A stretch of DNA of 64,000 nucleotides, taken from the NCBI RefSeq assembly GCF_002744735.1, contig NZ_KZ319340.1, positions 248,001 to 312,000 on the forward strand, written 5' to 3'. This document shows, piece by piece, positions 52,325 to 61,456 of this stretch. Position numbers and translations under genes: made by a program. The stretch comes from Marinobacter guineae. Lineage in GTDB: Bacteria; Pseudomonadota; Gammaproteobacteria; Pseudomonadales; Oleiphilaceae. The notes under the pieces are model-generated. The model saw only the letters and a program-made list of their open reading frames with translations, did not search any database and was not told where the DNA came from. Position 1 is the stretch's first letter; each line of letters starts with the position of its first letter.

Positions 52325-53441
52325 CGGCCGGGAATTCCTCTTCTGACTGTTCCGGAGCCACTTCCTCAGGAAGCAGCCATTCCCAACCATCGACCCAGCT
52401 CACCTTCACCGGCTCGCCCAGTCGATAATCGAAGGCGGGGTCATCTTCATCGAAGAACTCACTGGCCAGAACCTCGGTGCCGTCGGTCAGGTGAATCACC
52501 GAATCCAGGGTACTGCCCTTGTAATTACGCTCGACAATCTTGCCGGCCACGCCGTGTTCATCTGCCGGATCCAGAACACGGATATCTTCCGGGCGCAGCA
52601 GAACGTGCAATTTCTGGCCCTCGCGAACCGGGAAATCCGGACGGCGCAGGGTTCGCTTCAGGCCAAACACATCAACGGTGATTGAGCCGTCGTGGACCGA
52701 ATCCACCGTGCCAGGAAAGAAATTGGTTTCACCCACGAAACGGGCAGTGAACAGGTTTGCCGGTCGCTCGTAGACTTCCCGGGGTGTACCAAGCTGCTGC
52801 ACCAGACCGTCCTTGAGCACGACGACCCGATCAGACATGGACAGCGCTTCTTCCTGGTCATGGGTGACGAACACAAAGGTGATACCCAGTTCCCGCTGCA
52901 AGCGTTTCAGTTCAACCTGCATGGTGCGGCGCAGTTTAAAATCCAGTGCCGAAAGTGGCTCATCCAGCAACAACAGCCGCGGCCGCTTGACCACCGCCCG
53001 GGCAATGGCAACCCGCTGCTGCTGGCCACCGGAAAGCTGATGCGGTTTGCGCTGGGCGAAATCCTGCAGCTGAACCATGGCGAGAACATCCTCGACACGC
53101 TGGCGAATCTCGCCTTTCGGGCGCTTCTCCATTTTCAGGCCGTAAGCCACGTTGTCGAACACCGACATGTGAGGAAACAGGGCATAATGCTGGAATACGG
53201 TATTGAGCGGGCGGTTCTCCGGCGTTGTGTGGGTAAGGTCCTGCCCCGCCAGGGTAATGGACCCTTTATCCGGATGCTCGAAGCCGGCCATCAGACGCAG
53301 CAACGTGGTTTTGCCGCAACCGGAAGGCCCCAGCAGAGTTATGAACTCGCCGTCGAGGATCTCCAGATCCAGCCCATCCAGAACGGTTTTGCCACTGAAT
53401 TGCTTGGAGAGATTGCTCAGGGATAGCAGTGTCTGTTTCAT
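52317..53441 (-). CDS. potA: PotA, spermidine/putrescine transporter ATPase
   Basis: ATPase subunit, 374 residues: Walker [10 protein letters not shown], signature [10 protein letters not shown], Walker [13 protein letters not shown], the [11 protein letters not shown] switch region and a C-terminal TOBE domain. First gene of the potABCD operon, which reads ABCD with every junction overlapping. Confidence 0.92.
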   Translation of the reverse strand: MKQTLLSLSNLSKQFSGKTVLDGLDLEILDGEFITLLGPSGCGKTTLLRLMAGFEHPDKGSITLAGQDLTHTTPENRPLNTVFQHYALFPHMSVFDNVAYGLKMEKRPKGEIRQRVEDVLAMVQLQDFAQRKPHQLSGGQQQRVAIARAVVKRPRLLLLDEPLSALDFKLRRTMQVELKRLQRELGITFVFVTHDQEEALSMSDRVVVLKDGLVQQLGTPREVYERPANLFTARFVGETNFFPGTVDSVHDGSITVDVFGLKRTLRRPDFPVREGQKLHVLLRPEDIRVLDPADEHGVAGKIVERNYKGSTLDSVIHLTDGTEVLASEFFDEDDPAFDYRLGEPVKVSWVDGWEWLLPEEVAPEQSEEEFPADA

Positions 53442-53496
53442 CGGCGCTGCCCAGGGAATGAGCGGCCTATTTTTCCAGAAAGCGACACAAACAGAA

Positions 53497-53530
53497 AGGG
53501 GCGTCGAGGTAATCCGAACCCCGCGCCCCT
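53497..53530 (-). terminator. Possible terminator after the TRAP binding-protein gene
   Basis: AGGGGCG (53497-53503) can pair with CGCCCCT (53524-53530) around a 20-base loop. T-rich sequence follows on both strands (TTTTT at 53532-53536 on plus; a short TTT on minus). Weak, but the gap between two minus-strand transcripts makes some terminator likely here. Confidence 0.35.
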
Positions 53531-53577
53531 CTTTTTAGCTTGGCGGCCGTTCAGCTGGCCACCACTGTGTTCAGGCT

Positions 53578-54645
53578 CTACTCAGCAACGGTGTTGAGAT
53601 AGGCCTTATCCGAGATGTTGGTCCACTGCCGAACCTGCTGGAGGTAATCGTGCTGGGACTCGATGATTTCCTTCGCAAGCTCATCCTTCGCGGCGGCCTC
53701 GGCCAGCAACTTTTCAGTCGTCTTGCGGAGGGCGTCAATGACTTCCGGCGGGAAGGTCTTGTGGGTCACGTCCGGGTAATTCTCCTTCATGCGATCCCAG
53801 GCCACGCCGCTTTCGTGGGTGCTCTGGATATACATGTCATACGCGGCGGTGCGCATGGCAACTCGCAGGATCTCCTGCAAATCTTTCGGAAGCTTGTCCC
53901 AGGACGCCTGGTTAATCAGGAACTGCACTTCCGCACCCGGCTCCTGCCAGCCCGAGTAGTAGTACTTGGCGATCTGGTGGAAGCCCATCTGGAAATCCAG
54001 GGCCGGACCAACCCACTCCACTGCATCGATGGTGCCACGCTCAAGCGAGCTGTAAAGTTCTCCCGGCGGAATGTTGGTTACCGCCACACCCAGCTCGGAC
54101 ATCACCTCGCCAGCGAACCCCGGGGTGCGCATCTTCAGGCCTTTCAGATCTTCCAGTGATTTAATTTCCTCACGGAACCAGCCGCCCATCTGGTTACCGG
54201 TGTTTCCGCCCGGAAACGACATCAGGCCGTAGGGCCCGTAGACTTTTTGCATAAGCTCCATGCCGCCACCGTGGTAGAACCAGGCGTACATCTCAGGCGC
54301 AATCAACCCAAACGGGATGGTGGTGAAGTACATGGCATTGGGGATAGTGCCCTTATAATAATAGGACGCGGTATGCCCCATGTCGTACTGGCCGTTGCGC
54401 ACCAGGTCGAAAATTCCGAAAGGCGCCTTGTGCTTGTTTGAGGGATCGATGCGGATTTGCAGGCGGCCATCCGACATGGTTTCAGCCATGTCCGCCATGT
54501 GCTGAACAGTCTCTCCCAGAATTGGAGAGTTGGGGCCCCAGGTTTGCGCAAGGCGCAAAGTAAAGTTTTCCTCGGCAACCGAGGACACGCTGAAGACGGT
54601 GGCTGCGGCAGCGACGGCCGCAAGCAGTGTTTTCCGGATTGTCAT
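53578..54645 (-). CDS. TRAP transporter binding protein (DctP family), TakP-like, orphan
   Basis: Periplasmic protein, 355 residues, signal peptide ending at SSVAEE. The segments DMGHTASYYYKGTIPNAMYF, PFPG-like SFPGGNTGNQMGGWFREEI and YSSLERGTIDAVEWVGPALD match TakP-type binding proteins for 2-keto acids. No dctQ or dctM gene is adjacent, so it either uses membrane subunits encoded elsewhere or serves as a sensor protein for the chemoreceptor next door. GGAAG precedes ATG. Confidence 0.86.
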   Translation of the reverse strand: MTIRKTLLAAVAAAATVFSVSSVAEENFTLRLAQTWGPNSPILGETVQHMADMAETMSDGRLQIRIDPSNKHKAPFGIFDLVRNGQYDMGHTASYYYKGTIPNAMYFTTIPFGLIAPEMYAWFYHGGGMELMQKVYGPYGLMSFPGGNTGNQMGGWFREEIKSLEDLKGLKMRTPGFAGEVMSELGVAVTNIPPGELYSSLERGTIDAVEWVGPALDFQMGFHQIAKYYYSGWQEPGAEVQFLINQASWDKLPKDLQEILRVAMRTAAYDMYIQSTHESGVAWDRMKENYPDVTHKTFPPEVIDALRKTTEKLLAEAAAKDELAKEIIESQHDYLQQVRQWTNISDKAYLNTVAE

Positions 54646-54768
54646 TGTATTGGCTTCCGTTATTGTTGGTATGAAAACAGGTATTTCTGTTACGCGTCCA
54701 TCATAGCTTGCTCAGGGTGTTCCGCCAAACAGCGAAGCCGCCAATCAGCGAAATACCGTGAGCAGATA

Positions 54769-56445
54769 TCAGACCTTGAACTGCCCGACCAGCTCACGAA
54801 GGCTCTCGCCCAGGCGTGCCAGTTCGTGGCTCGCTTCATTGGTCTGGGTCACGCCAGTATCGCTGCGCTGTGCGGCATCCACAATCCGGACCACGTTCTG
54901 ATTGATTTCTTCCGCGACCTGGCTCTGTTGCTCAGACGCCGTGGCAATCTGGGTGACCTGATCGTGGATCTGACCGACAGAGGTCTCGATCGTTTTCAGT
55001 GCATCAGTAGCGTGGTTGATCCTTTCCACGGTCTCGCTTGAACGCTTCCGTGACTTGTTCATGCGCTCAACTGATGCCTTCGATTCCGTTACGAAACCAT
55101 CAATCATCTCGCGGATCTGGTCGGCAGATTCGGCACTGCGCTTGGCAAGCTGGCGAACTTCGTCAGCAACCACCGAGAAACCACGGCCATGCTCACCAGC
55201 CCGGGCGGCCTCAATAGCGGCGTTCAGAGCCAGCAGGTTGGTCTGCTCGGTGACGGCGTGAATAACATCCAGAACCTGCTGGATATCGTCAGATTTTTCT
55301 GCAAGCGCATCAATGCTCTTCGCGGTATCGTGAATCTCTTCCGACAGCTGATTTACCGCACCCTGGGCGCTACTGATGGTTTCACCACCTTCCCGGGCCA
55401 TACGGTCCGCGTCTGACGCTGCACTCTCGACCTCGTTGGCATTGCCGGAGATCTGCTGAATAGTCGCCGCCATTTCATTGATGGCAGAAGCAATCTGATC
55501 TGTCTCCGAGCCCTGTTCCTGCACCGATGCCCGGGTTTCATTCGCCACACGGCTCAGCTCTTCGGCAGCCGAGGCAACCTGATCGGTAGTAGCGCCCACT
55601 TCCCGCATGGTGTTCTGGATCTTGACCACAAAGGCATTGAACCGTCGGCCCAGCTCGGCCAGCTCATCCTTGCCCTCATCCGGCAGGCGCTGGCGCAGAT
55701 CACCTTCGCCGTCGGCAATTTCCTGCATCATGTTGCTGACACTCTTCAGCGGCACGGTAACGGTGCGGCCAACGAAGACACCGATGATCAGTGAGATCAG
55801 CACAACCACGACCGTGACCAGCAGAATGAAACCCAGGGTTGCGGACATGCCCGCCTCAATCTCCTGCCGAGCCGCTGCCACCTCCCGCTCGATATCCGTG
55901 ATGTAAACGCCGGCACCGATCATCCAGTCCCAATCCGGAATAAGGGTGGAATAGGACATCTTGGGCTCTTCATTGCCGGAGGCCGGGTTCATCCAGTCAT
56001 AACCGTAAAAACCGTCGTCGTCGGCGGCATCAAACAGATCGCCCACCAGCCGTTTCAGTGTCGGGTTATTGGTCGGGCCCTCCTTGGAGGGGTCCGGCGC
56101 ATAGGCCAGGTTGTAAACATCGCGGGTGTAGGCAAACACGTAATTGGTTTTGTCGAACCGGATTGAACGCAGGCGAGCCGCAGCCGCCTCTTTGGCTTCC
56201 TCTTCATTCAAGGACGGATCGTTCTTGGCTTCCAGAACGACCGCTTTGGCGGCATCGATCATGTTCTGAAGGCCAGCCTTCCGGGCCTCCAGAAGACTGC
56301 TCTCGAGCCGCTTCAGCTCCTCTTCGCCGTTTTCCTGAATCTGTTGTGCGGTGATCCAGGCCAGGGTGGCCGCCGTAATCAGTACTGGTACTAATACCGC
56401 TACCAGCAAACGCGTTCGTATTGTCAGGTGACTCAGAAATTTCAT
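54769..56445 (-). CDS. Methyl-accepting chemotaxis protein with single Cache domain
   Basis: Transmembrane chemoreceptor, 558 residues. Helix 1 at about 10-30, a periplasmic sCache_2 domain (about 35-190, NYVFAYTRDVYNLAYAPDPS and WDWMIGAGVYITDIE), helix 2, HAMP, and a cytoplasmic signalling domain with the conserved hairpin tip IQQVLDVIHAVTEQTNLLALNA. No C-terminal pentapeptide. sCache_2 receptors often sense short organic acids. ATG at 56445 follows GGGAG; an extension to 56562 is rejected as it precedes the first helix with unrelated sequence. 123 bases separate it from the TRAP binding protein. Confidence 0.89.
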   Translation of the reverse strand: MKFLSHLTIRTRLLVAVLVPVLITAATLAWITAQQIQENGEEELKRLESSLLEARKAGLQNMIDAAKAVVLEAKNDPSLNEEEAKEAAAARLRSIRFDKTNYVFAYTRDVYNLAYAPDPSKEGPTNNPTLKRLVGDLFDAADDDGFYGYDWMNPASGNEEPKMSYSTLIPDWDWMIGAGVYITDIEREVAAARQEIEAGMSATLGFILLVTVVVVLISLIIGVFVGRTVTVPLKSVSNMMQEIADGEGDLRQRLPDEGKDELAELGRRFNAFVVKIQNTMREVGATTDQVASAAEELSRVANETRASVQEQGSETDQIASAINEMAATIQQISGNANEVESAASDADRMAREGGETISSAQGAVNQLSEEIHDTAKSIDALAEKSDDIQQVLDVIHAVTEQTNLLALNAAIEAARAGEHGRGFSVVADEVRQLAKRSAESADQIREMIDGFVTESKASVERMNKSRKRSSETVERINHATDALKTIETSVGQIHDQVTQIATASEQQSQVAEEINQNVVRIVDAAQRSDTGVTQTNEASHELARLGESLRELVGQFKV

Positions 56446-56668
56446 CGTGCCCACTCCCAGGGATTTTTTCTTGGGGCGAATTATCCACAGACCCTTCAGG
56501 CAGATCTGTTCCAGTTTGTTAAGACAGGTTGCAGGAACTCTTGGCGCCGCCCCCGTTGCCATGATTAAACTGCTACTCGCAAAGTATTTTCAGGTGAGTA
56601 AGGTATCGGCAGTAACCTGAATGTCTTGAGGAACTCTTAGACTAAAGAACCACTACGAAGGTAGGCCA

Positions 56669-58021
56669 ATGAAGCACCTGTTTCTTGTACGCCATGCCAA
56701 GTCCAGCTGGGCCGACGAGGGACTTTCTGACCGGGATCGCCCGCTCAATGCCCGAGGTGAAAGCCAGCTCGCACCGTTGAGTAAAGCACTGCGATCTTCC
56801 AGCGCCTTCGACGGCGAGATAGTCAGCAGCGACGCCGCGCGGGCCCTGGCCACACTGGACGGTGTGCTGCCCGACGACATCCCGCCAGAACGACGCCACA
56901 CCCACAGCGAGCTCTACACCTTCGACTACCAACGCTTGCTCTCCTGGCTGCAACACCGGGATGAGGAATCGCGAATCATGCTCGTCGGGCATAACCCCGC
57001 CTTATTGGAACTAGCCCAGTGGCTGCTGGAACAACCGCCAGAGCAGTTGCCCACCGCGAGCGTTATACACATTCGTTTACCGATCGAACGCTGGCACCAG
57101 CTTGACCGCGGCAAAGGCAAACTCGTGGCCCTGCTGACGCCGCCGGACTTCAGCTACGCCCATTTCTCACGGAAGTTGAAAAAGAAAGCCACAACGAAGG
57201 GTGACGACCCGGCGAAAGACATTCCCGCCGCACTCCACCACCAGTTAAAACGCCTGAGACAGCTGGAACCGGGTGTCATTCTGGGCCTGGATGACGAATT
57301 CCTGCATCAATACCGCATTGCCATTCGCCGTAGCCGGGCCATCGCCGAATCGGTTCAGGAAGTGACCGGCGACAAGGCACTGGCGAAAGCCGTCAAGATC
57401 CTGAAGCGCCACGCCAACGCCACCGGGCCGTTAAGAGATTTGCATGTCTTCCTGCAGGACCTGCCGGGACTTTGCGGCGACAACCGTGAAATGCAGGTTG
57501 CCTTGCAGGTCTGGTTCGAGGGAGAAGCCGCCGGCAAACACAAAAAACTGGTGAAGCGCCTGGGCAGCAAGCGTTACAACGACAGCATGGACCACTGGCG
57601 CAATCTGATCGACTCCCGTAAGTTCCACAAACTGGCAGGAACACTCAGCCCCGAAGACATCCAAAAGGCCGTGGAGCGTCGTATCAAAGAGTTCAACAGG
57701 CACACCGCTGAGCTGATGCACACCTCGCCGGATGAAGACATCCACCGTCTGCGCAAGCAGCTCAAACGCATCCGCTACCTGATGGAACTGGATGCGAAAA
57801 CCTGGAAAAGCGGCCTGAAAACCGTAAAGGCACGACAACAACTCTATGGCCGCTTCCAGGACCTGCACGTTCAGATTGAACTGCTTGCACAATTCCAGAA
57901 AGCAGCACCGGAGGTTCTTCCGGCTGCGCTGGCCGGCATGCGGCAAACCCTGGAAGATCGCAAAGCGGACGCCCGAAAACAGATTCTGGCCCTTGGAGGA
58001 CTCGATGGAGCCCCGTTATGA
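56669..58021 (+). CDS. SixA-type histidine phosphatase fused to CHAD domain
   Basis: A 450-residue fusion. Residues about 1-165 are a histidine phosphatase of the SixA type (LVRHAKSSW with the catalytic RHA motif, then LVGHNPALLE). Residues about 185-440 are a CHAD domain with its conserved basic helices (HQYRIAIRRSRAIAES, GPLRDLHVFLQDL, IHRLRKQLKRIRYLME), known to bind polyphosphate. The fusion may couple phosphohistidine or polyphosphate-linked dephosphorylation to binding of polyP granules; this is inference. The end overlaps the next gene by 17 bases. Confidence 0.85.
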   Translation: MKHLFLVRHAKSSWADEGLSDRDRPLNARGESQLAPLSKALRSSSAFDGEIVSSDAARALATLDGVLPDDIPPERRHTHSELYTFDYQRLLSWLQHRDEESRIMLVGHNPALLELAQWLLEQPPEQLPTASVIHIRLPIERWHQLDRGKGKLVALLTPPDFSYAHFSRKLKKKATTKGDDPAKDIPAALHHQLKRLRQLEPGVILGLDDEFLHQYRIAIRRSRAIAESVQEVTGDKALAKAVKILKRHANATGPLRDLHVFLQDLPGLCGDNREMQVALQVWFEGEAAGKHKKLVKRLGSKRYNDSMDHWRNLIDSRKFHKLAGTLSPEDIQKAVERRIKEFNRHTAELMHTSPDEDIHRLRKQLKRIRYLMELDAKTWKSGLKTVKARQQLYGRFQDLHVQIELLAQFQKAAPEVLPAALAGMRQTLEDRKADARKQILALGGLDGAPL

Positions 58022-58412
58022 CACCCTGTTTTACGACGGACAATGCCCACTCTGTGCCAGGGAGATCCGCACCCTGCGCAAACTCCAGCGCGGCAACCTG
58101 ATTTTCGCCGATATCCACGAACAACGCGATGGCAGCACCAACCTCCCCAGCCACGAAGCCCTGCTCAGGCGGCTGCACATGATGACCTGGACCGGCGAAT
58201 GGGTGACCGGCCTGCCCGCCAATGTTCGCGCCTGGTCTCATACCCCCTTCGGTTTTCTGTTCAGACCCCTGCTCTGGCCCGGCATCTTCCAGGTTGCCTC
58301 GCGGATTTACGGACGCTGGGCAGACAGGCGCTATGAGCGCAAATACACCTGTGATGTGTGCAGCGCGACGGCCACTTCGGATTCTGCAGGGCACATCGTC
58401 CGGGAGCCTTAA
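58005..58412 (+). CDS. DCC-family (DUF393) thiol-disulfide protein
   Basis: A 135-residue protein with FYDGQCPLCAREIR at the N-terminus, the DxxCPxC motif of DUF393. The start at 58005 has GGAGGA six bases upstream and overlaps the SixA-CHAD gene by 17 bases. Four Cys in total, including CDVC near the C-terminus. Second DCC domain in this window (see 44847-45527). Function unknown, probably a redox protein. Confidence 0.82.
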   Translation: MEPRYDTLFYDGQCPLCAREIRTLRKLQRGNLIFADIHEQRDGSTNLPSHEALLRRLHMMTWTGEWVTGLPANVRAWSHTPFGFLFRPLLWPGIFQVASRIYGRWADRRYERKYTCDVCSATATSDSAGHIVREP

Positions 58413-58417
58413 TGCGC

Positions 58418-59356
58418 TCAGGGACGAGACGATACGTGTACACATTGCGAATGACAGACATGGACGGGACGAGTCGGATCGTCCCGGGACATGTCACGCG
58501 TCAGCCAGGCGCCGGCACCGAGCAATAATACCCCGCCGTATAGAATGCTGGGCGCGGGAACTTCATTGAAAATCAGAAAGCCCCACATCGTGGCGACCGC
58601 AGGCGAGACGATGATGTCGATCAGCGAATAAACATTGGCATTAATGGACTTGAGCACGATCGAGATACCGAAATAGGCAAACCCCATCGATATCAGCCCC
58701 AGCCCCGCTGCCCAGAGCATCACAGGTAGAGACACTCCGAGACTCTCGTAACGAATCATGCCGGTGATATCCCCAAGCCCCACAACGAAAACCGCGGGCA
58801 ACATGATCAACGCCGCAAACATCAAAGACCACGCAATGTCGTTGCCGGTTTCAGTTTTTCCCTCATGGCGCATGTAGGTGATCATCGCCGCATAAATCGC
58901 ACCCACGCCCAGCGCCACCATATTGCCAAGCATGTAGCCCTCCTGCAGCGGTTTGGCAATGACAATGCCCGTCAAGGCGATCCCGAAAATGAGGATATAG
59001 CTCTTTTTCGCCTTCTCGCCGAGAAAAAGCCAGGACAGGATAAACGTGAAGAAAGGCGCAACGCTCCAGAAAATCACCGCATTGGCAATGGGCACCAGGG
59101 TCATGGCGTAGTTGAAAAAGCCGCTCTGAGCCGCAATCAGCGCACCGATCAGAAACGTGTCCTTCCAGTTGCCGCGGGGCAACTCAAGAGGCTTTTTGTT
59201 GGCCCACGGCATGGCCAGCATCAGAAATGCGGTGGCAAAGACAAAAGCGTAAAAAGTCAGCGTCTGAACTGGAACCCGGCCGTCCGTCAGTTTGACGAAC
59301 ACTCCGATGGTTGCCTCTGACATAGTGATCAGAGCCAGTAATACCCAGGTTTTCAT
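58418..59356 (-). CDS. EamA/DMT-superfamily permease
   Basis: Ten-helix metabolite exporter, 312 residues. Two EamA repeats (about 4-135 and 145-285); conserved FWSVAPFFTFILSWLFLGEKA near the middle. GAGAGGGAAAG precedes ATG. A 25-residue hydrophilic tail follows the last helix. Substrate unknown (amino acids, nucleotides and drug-like molecules are all known for the family). Confidence 0.86.
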   Translation of the reverse strand: MKTWVLLALITMSEATIGVFVKLTDGRVPVQTLTFYAFVFATAFLMLAMPWANKKPLELPRGNWKDTFLIGALIAAQSGFFNYAMTLVPIANAVIFWSVAPFFTFILSWLFLGEKAKKSYILIFGIALTGIVIAKPLQEGYMLGNMVALGVGAIYAAMITYMRHEGKTETGNDIAWSLMFAALIMLPAVFVVGLGDITGMIRYESLGVSLPVMLWAAGLGLISMGFAYFGISIVLKSINANVYSLIDIIVSPAVATMWGFLIFNEVPAPSILYGGVLLLGAGAWLTRDMSRDDPTRPVHVCHSQCVHVSSRP

Positions 59357-59458
59357 CTTTCCCTCTCATCCTTTTAGCGCCAGAATGCACCCGGCACCAT
59401 TGAGCACAATCAAAGCCATGGCCACCGCAGGCTTTACCCATCATAAAATCCGCGTTTC

Positions 59459-60472
59459 CTAAGGGGCAAACCCTATCTGCTTCAGGTTTGGTGGCCGGTA
59501 ATCCGGATCCACCCGCCAGCGCTCGGCCACAGACGGATGAATGGCGGTCTCGACATCGTCCGGTTTCAGGTTACGAATCAGAGGCCTTGCAAACCGGAAT
59601 ACATGGCGACGTGAATTGTGCAATCTGGCACTGGCACTGGGGTTAATTCCGGCGGGCAGGTGTTCTTCTATGTCCAGACCCGCATTCCTGGCCTGCTCCA
59701 CCATCCATTCCAGGGCGCTGTCAGAGGCGAGCAGCCCCTGATCGTCCGCCGGGTAACCACCGCCGATGTCGCTGTGGGAACCGGCAAACCACATCTGTTT
59801 CAGATCCAGCCCTTCCCGGGGGTCCCAGAGTGTGGGCTCAAAATCCTCCCTGCGCTCATCAATGGCCATGGCATGGCGTGCAATGCGCACGTTGTTTCCC
59901 AGCTTGGTGTCGTAAAACTCGTCCTTGCGATCAAACAGACCCATCAGCGAGAACGGCACGCCGAGGGCACCCACTGTATCCCAGGCACCCACAAACCGGA
60001 TCTCCCTGGATTCATGGCTATGGGCATTACGAAAGTCCACGGATTTGGCTCCGGAGGGCTTCCAGTCATCGCCGGTTTTCTTGTAATGATCAAACGCCTG
60101 CTGGATCAGCCGCGCATCGGGCCGTTTGAGAATGCCGCAGTTGTTAATCAGCCCGCACAGGGAACGAACCGTATAAGCGCCGCGACTGAAGCCGAACAGG
60201 TAAATGTCTGTGCCGGGCGTGAAGTTCTGAACAATATAGCGGTAGGCATCCATGATGTTCTTGTGAATGCCCTGCCCGGTAACCCCGCCAATCACAGCGT
60301 TGTGGTAGGACCCAATGCCCCAGTCATAAAACACATGCTGGGGTTGGCCATCGGCTGCCAGCGGGCGAATCGCCCTGGCCAGTCTCAGAACGTTGGTGGG
60401 TACATCTTTCTGAAGATCTTCTTCGGGACGGTTCCATGTGCCATCGGCACAGATAACGAGACGCTTCACCAT
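59459..60472 (-). CDS. DUF2235 alpha/beta hydrolase (Tle-like)
   Basis: A 337-residue protein of the DUF2235 family. LVICADGTWNRPEED at the N-terminus and the nucleophile elbow FGFSRGAYTVR (about residue 93); other family segments are AWDTVGALG, HAMAIDERR and WFAGSHSDIGGGYP. Members include type VI secretion lipase effectors (Tle1), but there is no secretion gene or immunity gene next to it, and it lacks a large C-terminal membrane domain. A housekeeping hydrolase is more likely. AAAGGAG precedes ATG 60472. Confidence 0.87.
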   Translation of the reverse strand: MVKRLVICADGTWNRPEEDLQKDVPTNVLRLARAIRPLAADGQPQHVFYDWGIGSYHNAVIGGVTGQGIHKNIMDAYRYIVQNFTPGTDIYLFGFSRGAYTVRSLCGLINNCGILKRPDARLIQQAFDHYKKTGDDWKPSGAKSVDFRNAHSHESREIRFVGAWDTVGALGVPFSLMGLFDRKDEFYDTKLGNNVRIARHAMAIDERREDFEPTLWDPREGLDLKQMWFAGSHSDIGGGYPADDQGLLASDSALEWMVEQARNAGLDIEEHLPAGINPSASARLHNSRRHVFRFARPLIRNLKPDDVETAIHPSVAERWRVDPDYRPPNLKQIGFAP

Positions 60473-60521
60473 GGCAGACTCCTTTGCCAATAACGCGATC
60501 AGAATTTAACCACATTATAGC

Positions 60522-60731
60522 TCAGGGCCGGTCATCCGGCGGCGCGCCCTCATCACATTTCCGGCACTCCAGCTCAAACCCAAGCATGGACTCCCGGCCT
60601 CCTGCCGATGTCACCCAAGGGCGGTTCACCCAGGGCGGCGTGTGGCGCACATGCTGATTGTGGCCACACGCCAGCTGGGCGACCCAGTGGTTTTCTTCGT
60701 CTTTGTGATAGCCGGTGATGGGTTGTTTCAT
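60522..60731 (-). CDS. DUF3565 small zinc-binding-like protein
   Basis: A 69-residue protein with ITGYHKDEENHWVAQLACGH at the N-terminus, HVRHTPPWVNRPWV and ECRKCDEGAP. Conserved Cys/His spacing (CGH ... CRKC) suggests a metal site. I recall this as DUF3565. Located 49 bases upstream of the DUF2235 gene on the same strand. Function unknown. Confidence 0.8.
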   Translation of the reverse strand: MKQPITGYHKDEENHWVAQLACGHNQHVRHTPPWVNRPWVTSAGGRESMLGFELECRKCDEGAPPDDRP

Positions 60732-61068
60732 AGATTGGTCTCAGAGAGCAGCAATTACCCAGTAAATAGTGTGTCCCGATGCCATGCCAAAAGCTCATTC
60801 GATGGTGAAAATTTTTCTGGTAAAACTTGCCAAAAGGAAGTTCACAATAACAGCCCAAGAACAACGAGCTGATCGAATCGAGTCCAATTTTTGCGAGCCA
60901 CAGATCAGCCACCAACGTTAGGAACAGGTTTTCACCATAGATGACATCGCTTCCTCTGGCCAAAACTCAAGGTTTTTCCATCTGAACTTTTCAAGGATGA
61001 CGCCAGCCCGCCCAATCCCTTATCCTGAGGCATATCATTATTCCTCCACTATCCGCAGGAGCCGTCCC
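60732..61068. other. Non-coding stretch between DUF3565 and rhodanese genes
   Basis: This 337-base gap is clearly richer in A+T than the flanks. I find no protein frame with family features, no tRNA and no strong terminator. It holds the divergent promoters of the DUF3565 gene and the rhodanese gene, but I cannot assign boxes. A long minus-strand frame that runs from it over DUF3565 looks like a shadow. Confidence 0.4.
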
Positions 61069-61449
61069 ATGAAAACAGCCCACGACCTCGTAGAAGCTGC
61101 AAAGAAAGAGATTCAGGAAGTTCCGCTTGAGAAGGCAGACGATGCCATCAAGAATGCGGATCTGCTGCTGGATGTGCGCGATGCCGATGAGTACCGGGCC
61201 GGACATATTCCGGGGGCGGTGAACATTTCCCGGGGGCTGCTGGAGTTCAAGTTCACCAATGACCCTGCGTTTGAAAGCCGGAATCTCAACATCGTGTGTT
61301 ATTGCAAAACATCCGGCCGGGCGGCTCTCAGCGCGAGAGCCCTGAAGGAAATGGGGTACATGCACGTGCAGTCCATCGCCGGCGGATTTGATGCCTGGCA
61401 GGAAGCGGGAAAACCGGTGGCCAAGCCCGAGCTTCCGTCGTTCGAATGA
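61069..61449 (+). CDS. Rhodanese-like sulfurtransferase
   Basis: Single-domain rhodanese, 126 residues. LLLDVRDADEYRAGHIPGAVNI and the active-site loop CYCKTSGRAAL, with the second Cys of CYCK in the catalytic position. Start at 61069 has AGGAG at 61057; a frame extension to 60997 is non-coding leader. Moves sulfane sulfur to thiol acceptors; partner unknown. Confidence 0.88.
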   Translation: MKTAHDLVEAAKKEIQEVPLEKADDAIKNADLLLDVRDADEYRAGHIPGAVNISRGLLEFKFTNDPAFESRNLNIVCYCKTSGRAALSARALKEMGYMHVQSIAGGFDAWQEAGKPVAKPELPSFE

Positions 61450-61456
61450 TGGTCGG

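Noticed and set aside
59459..60472. DUF2235 protein as a type VI secretion lipase effector with DUF3565 as immunity protein
   Set aside because: No vgrG, PAAR or adaptor gene nearby; DUF3565 has a cytoplasmic Cys/His motif and no signal peptide or lipobox as expected for an immunity protein.
60574..60963. A 129-codon minus-strand frame overlapping DUF3565
   Set aside because: It is out of frame with the conserved DUF3565 protein and extends into A+T-rich non-coding sequence.
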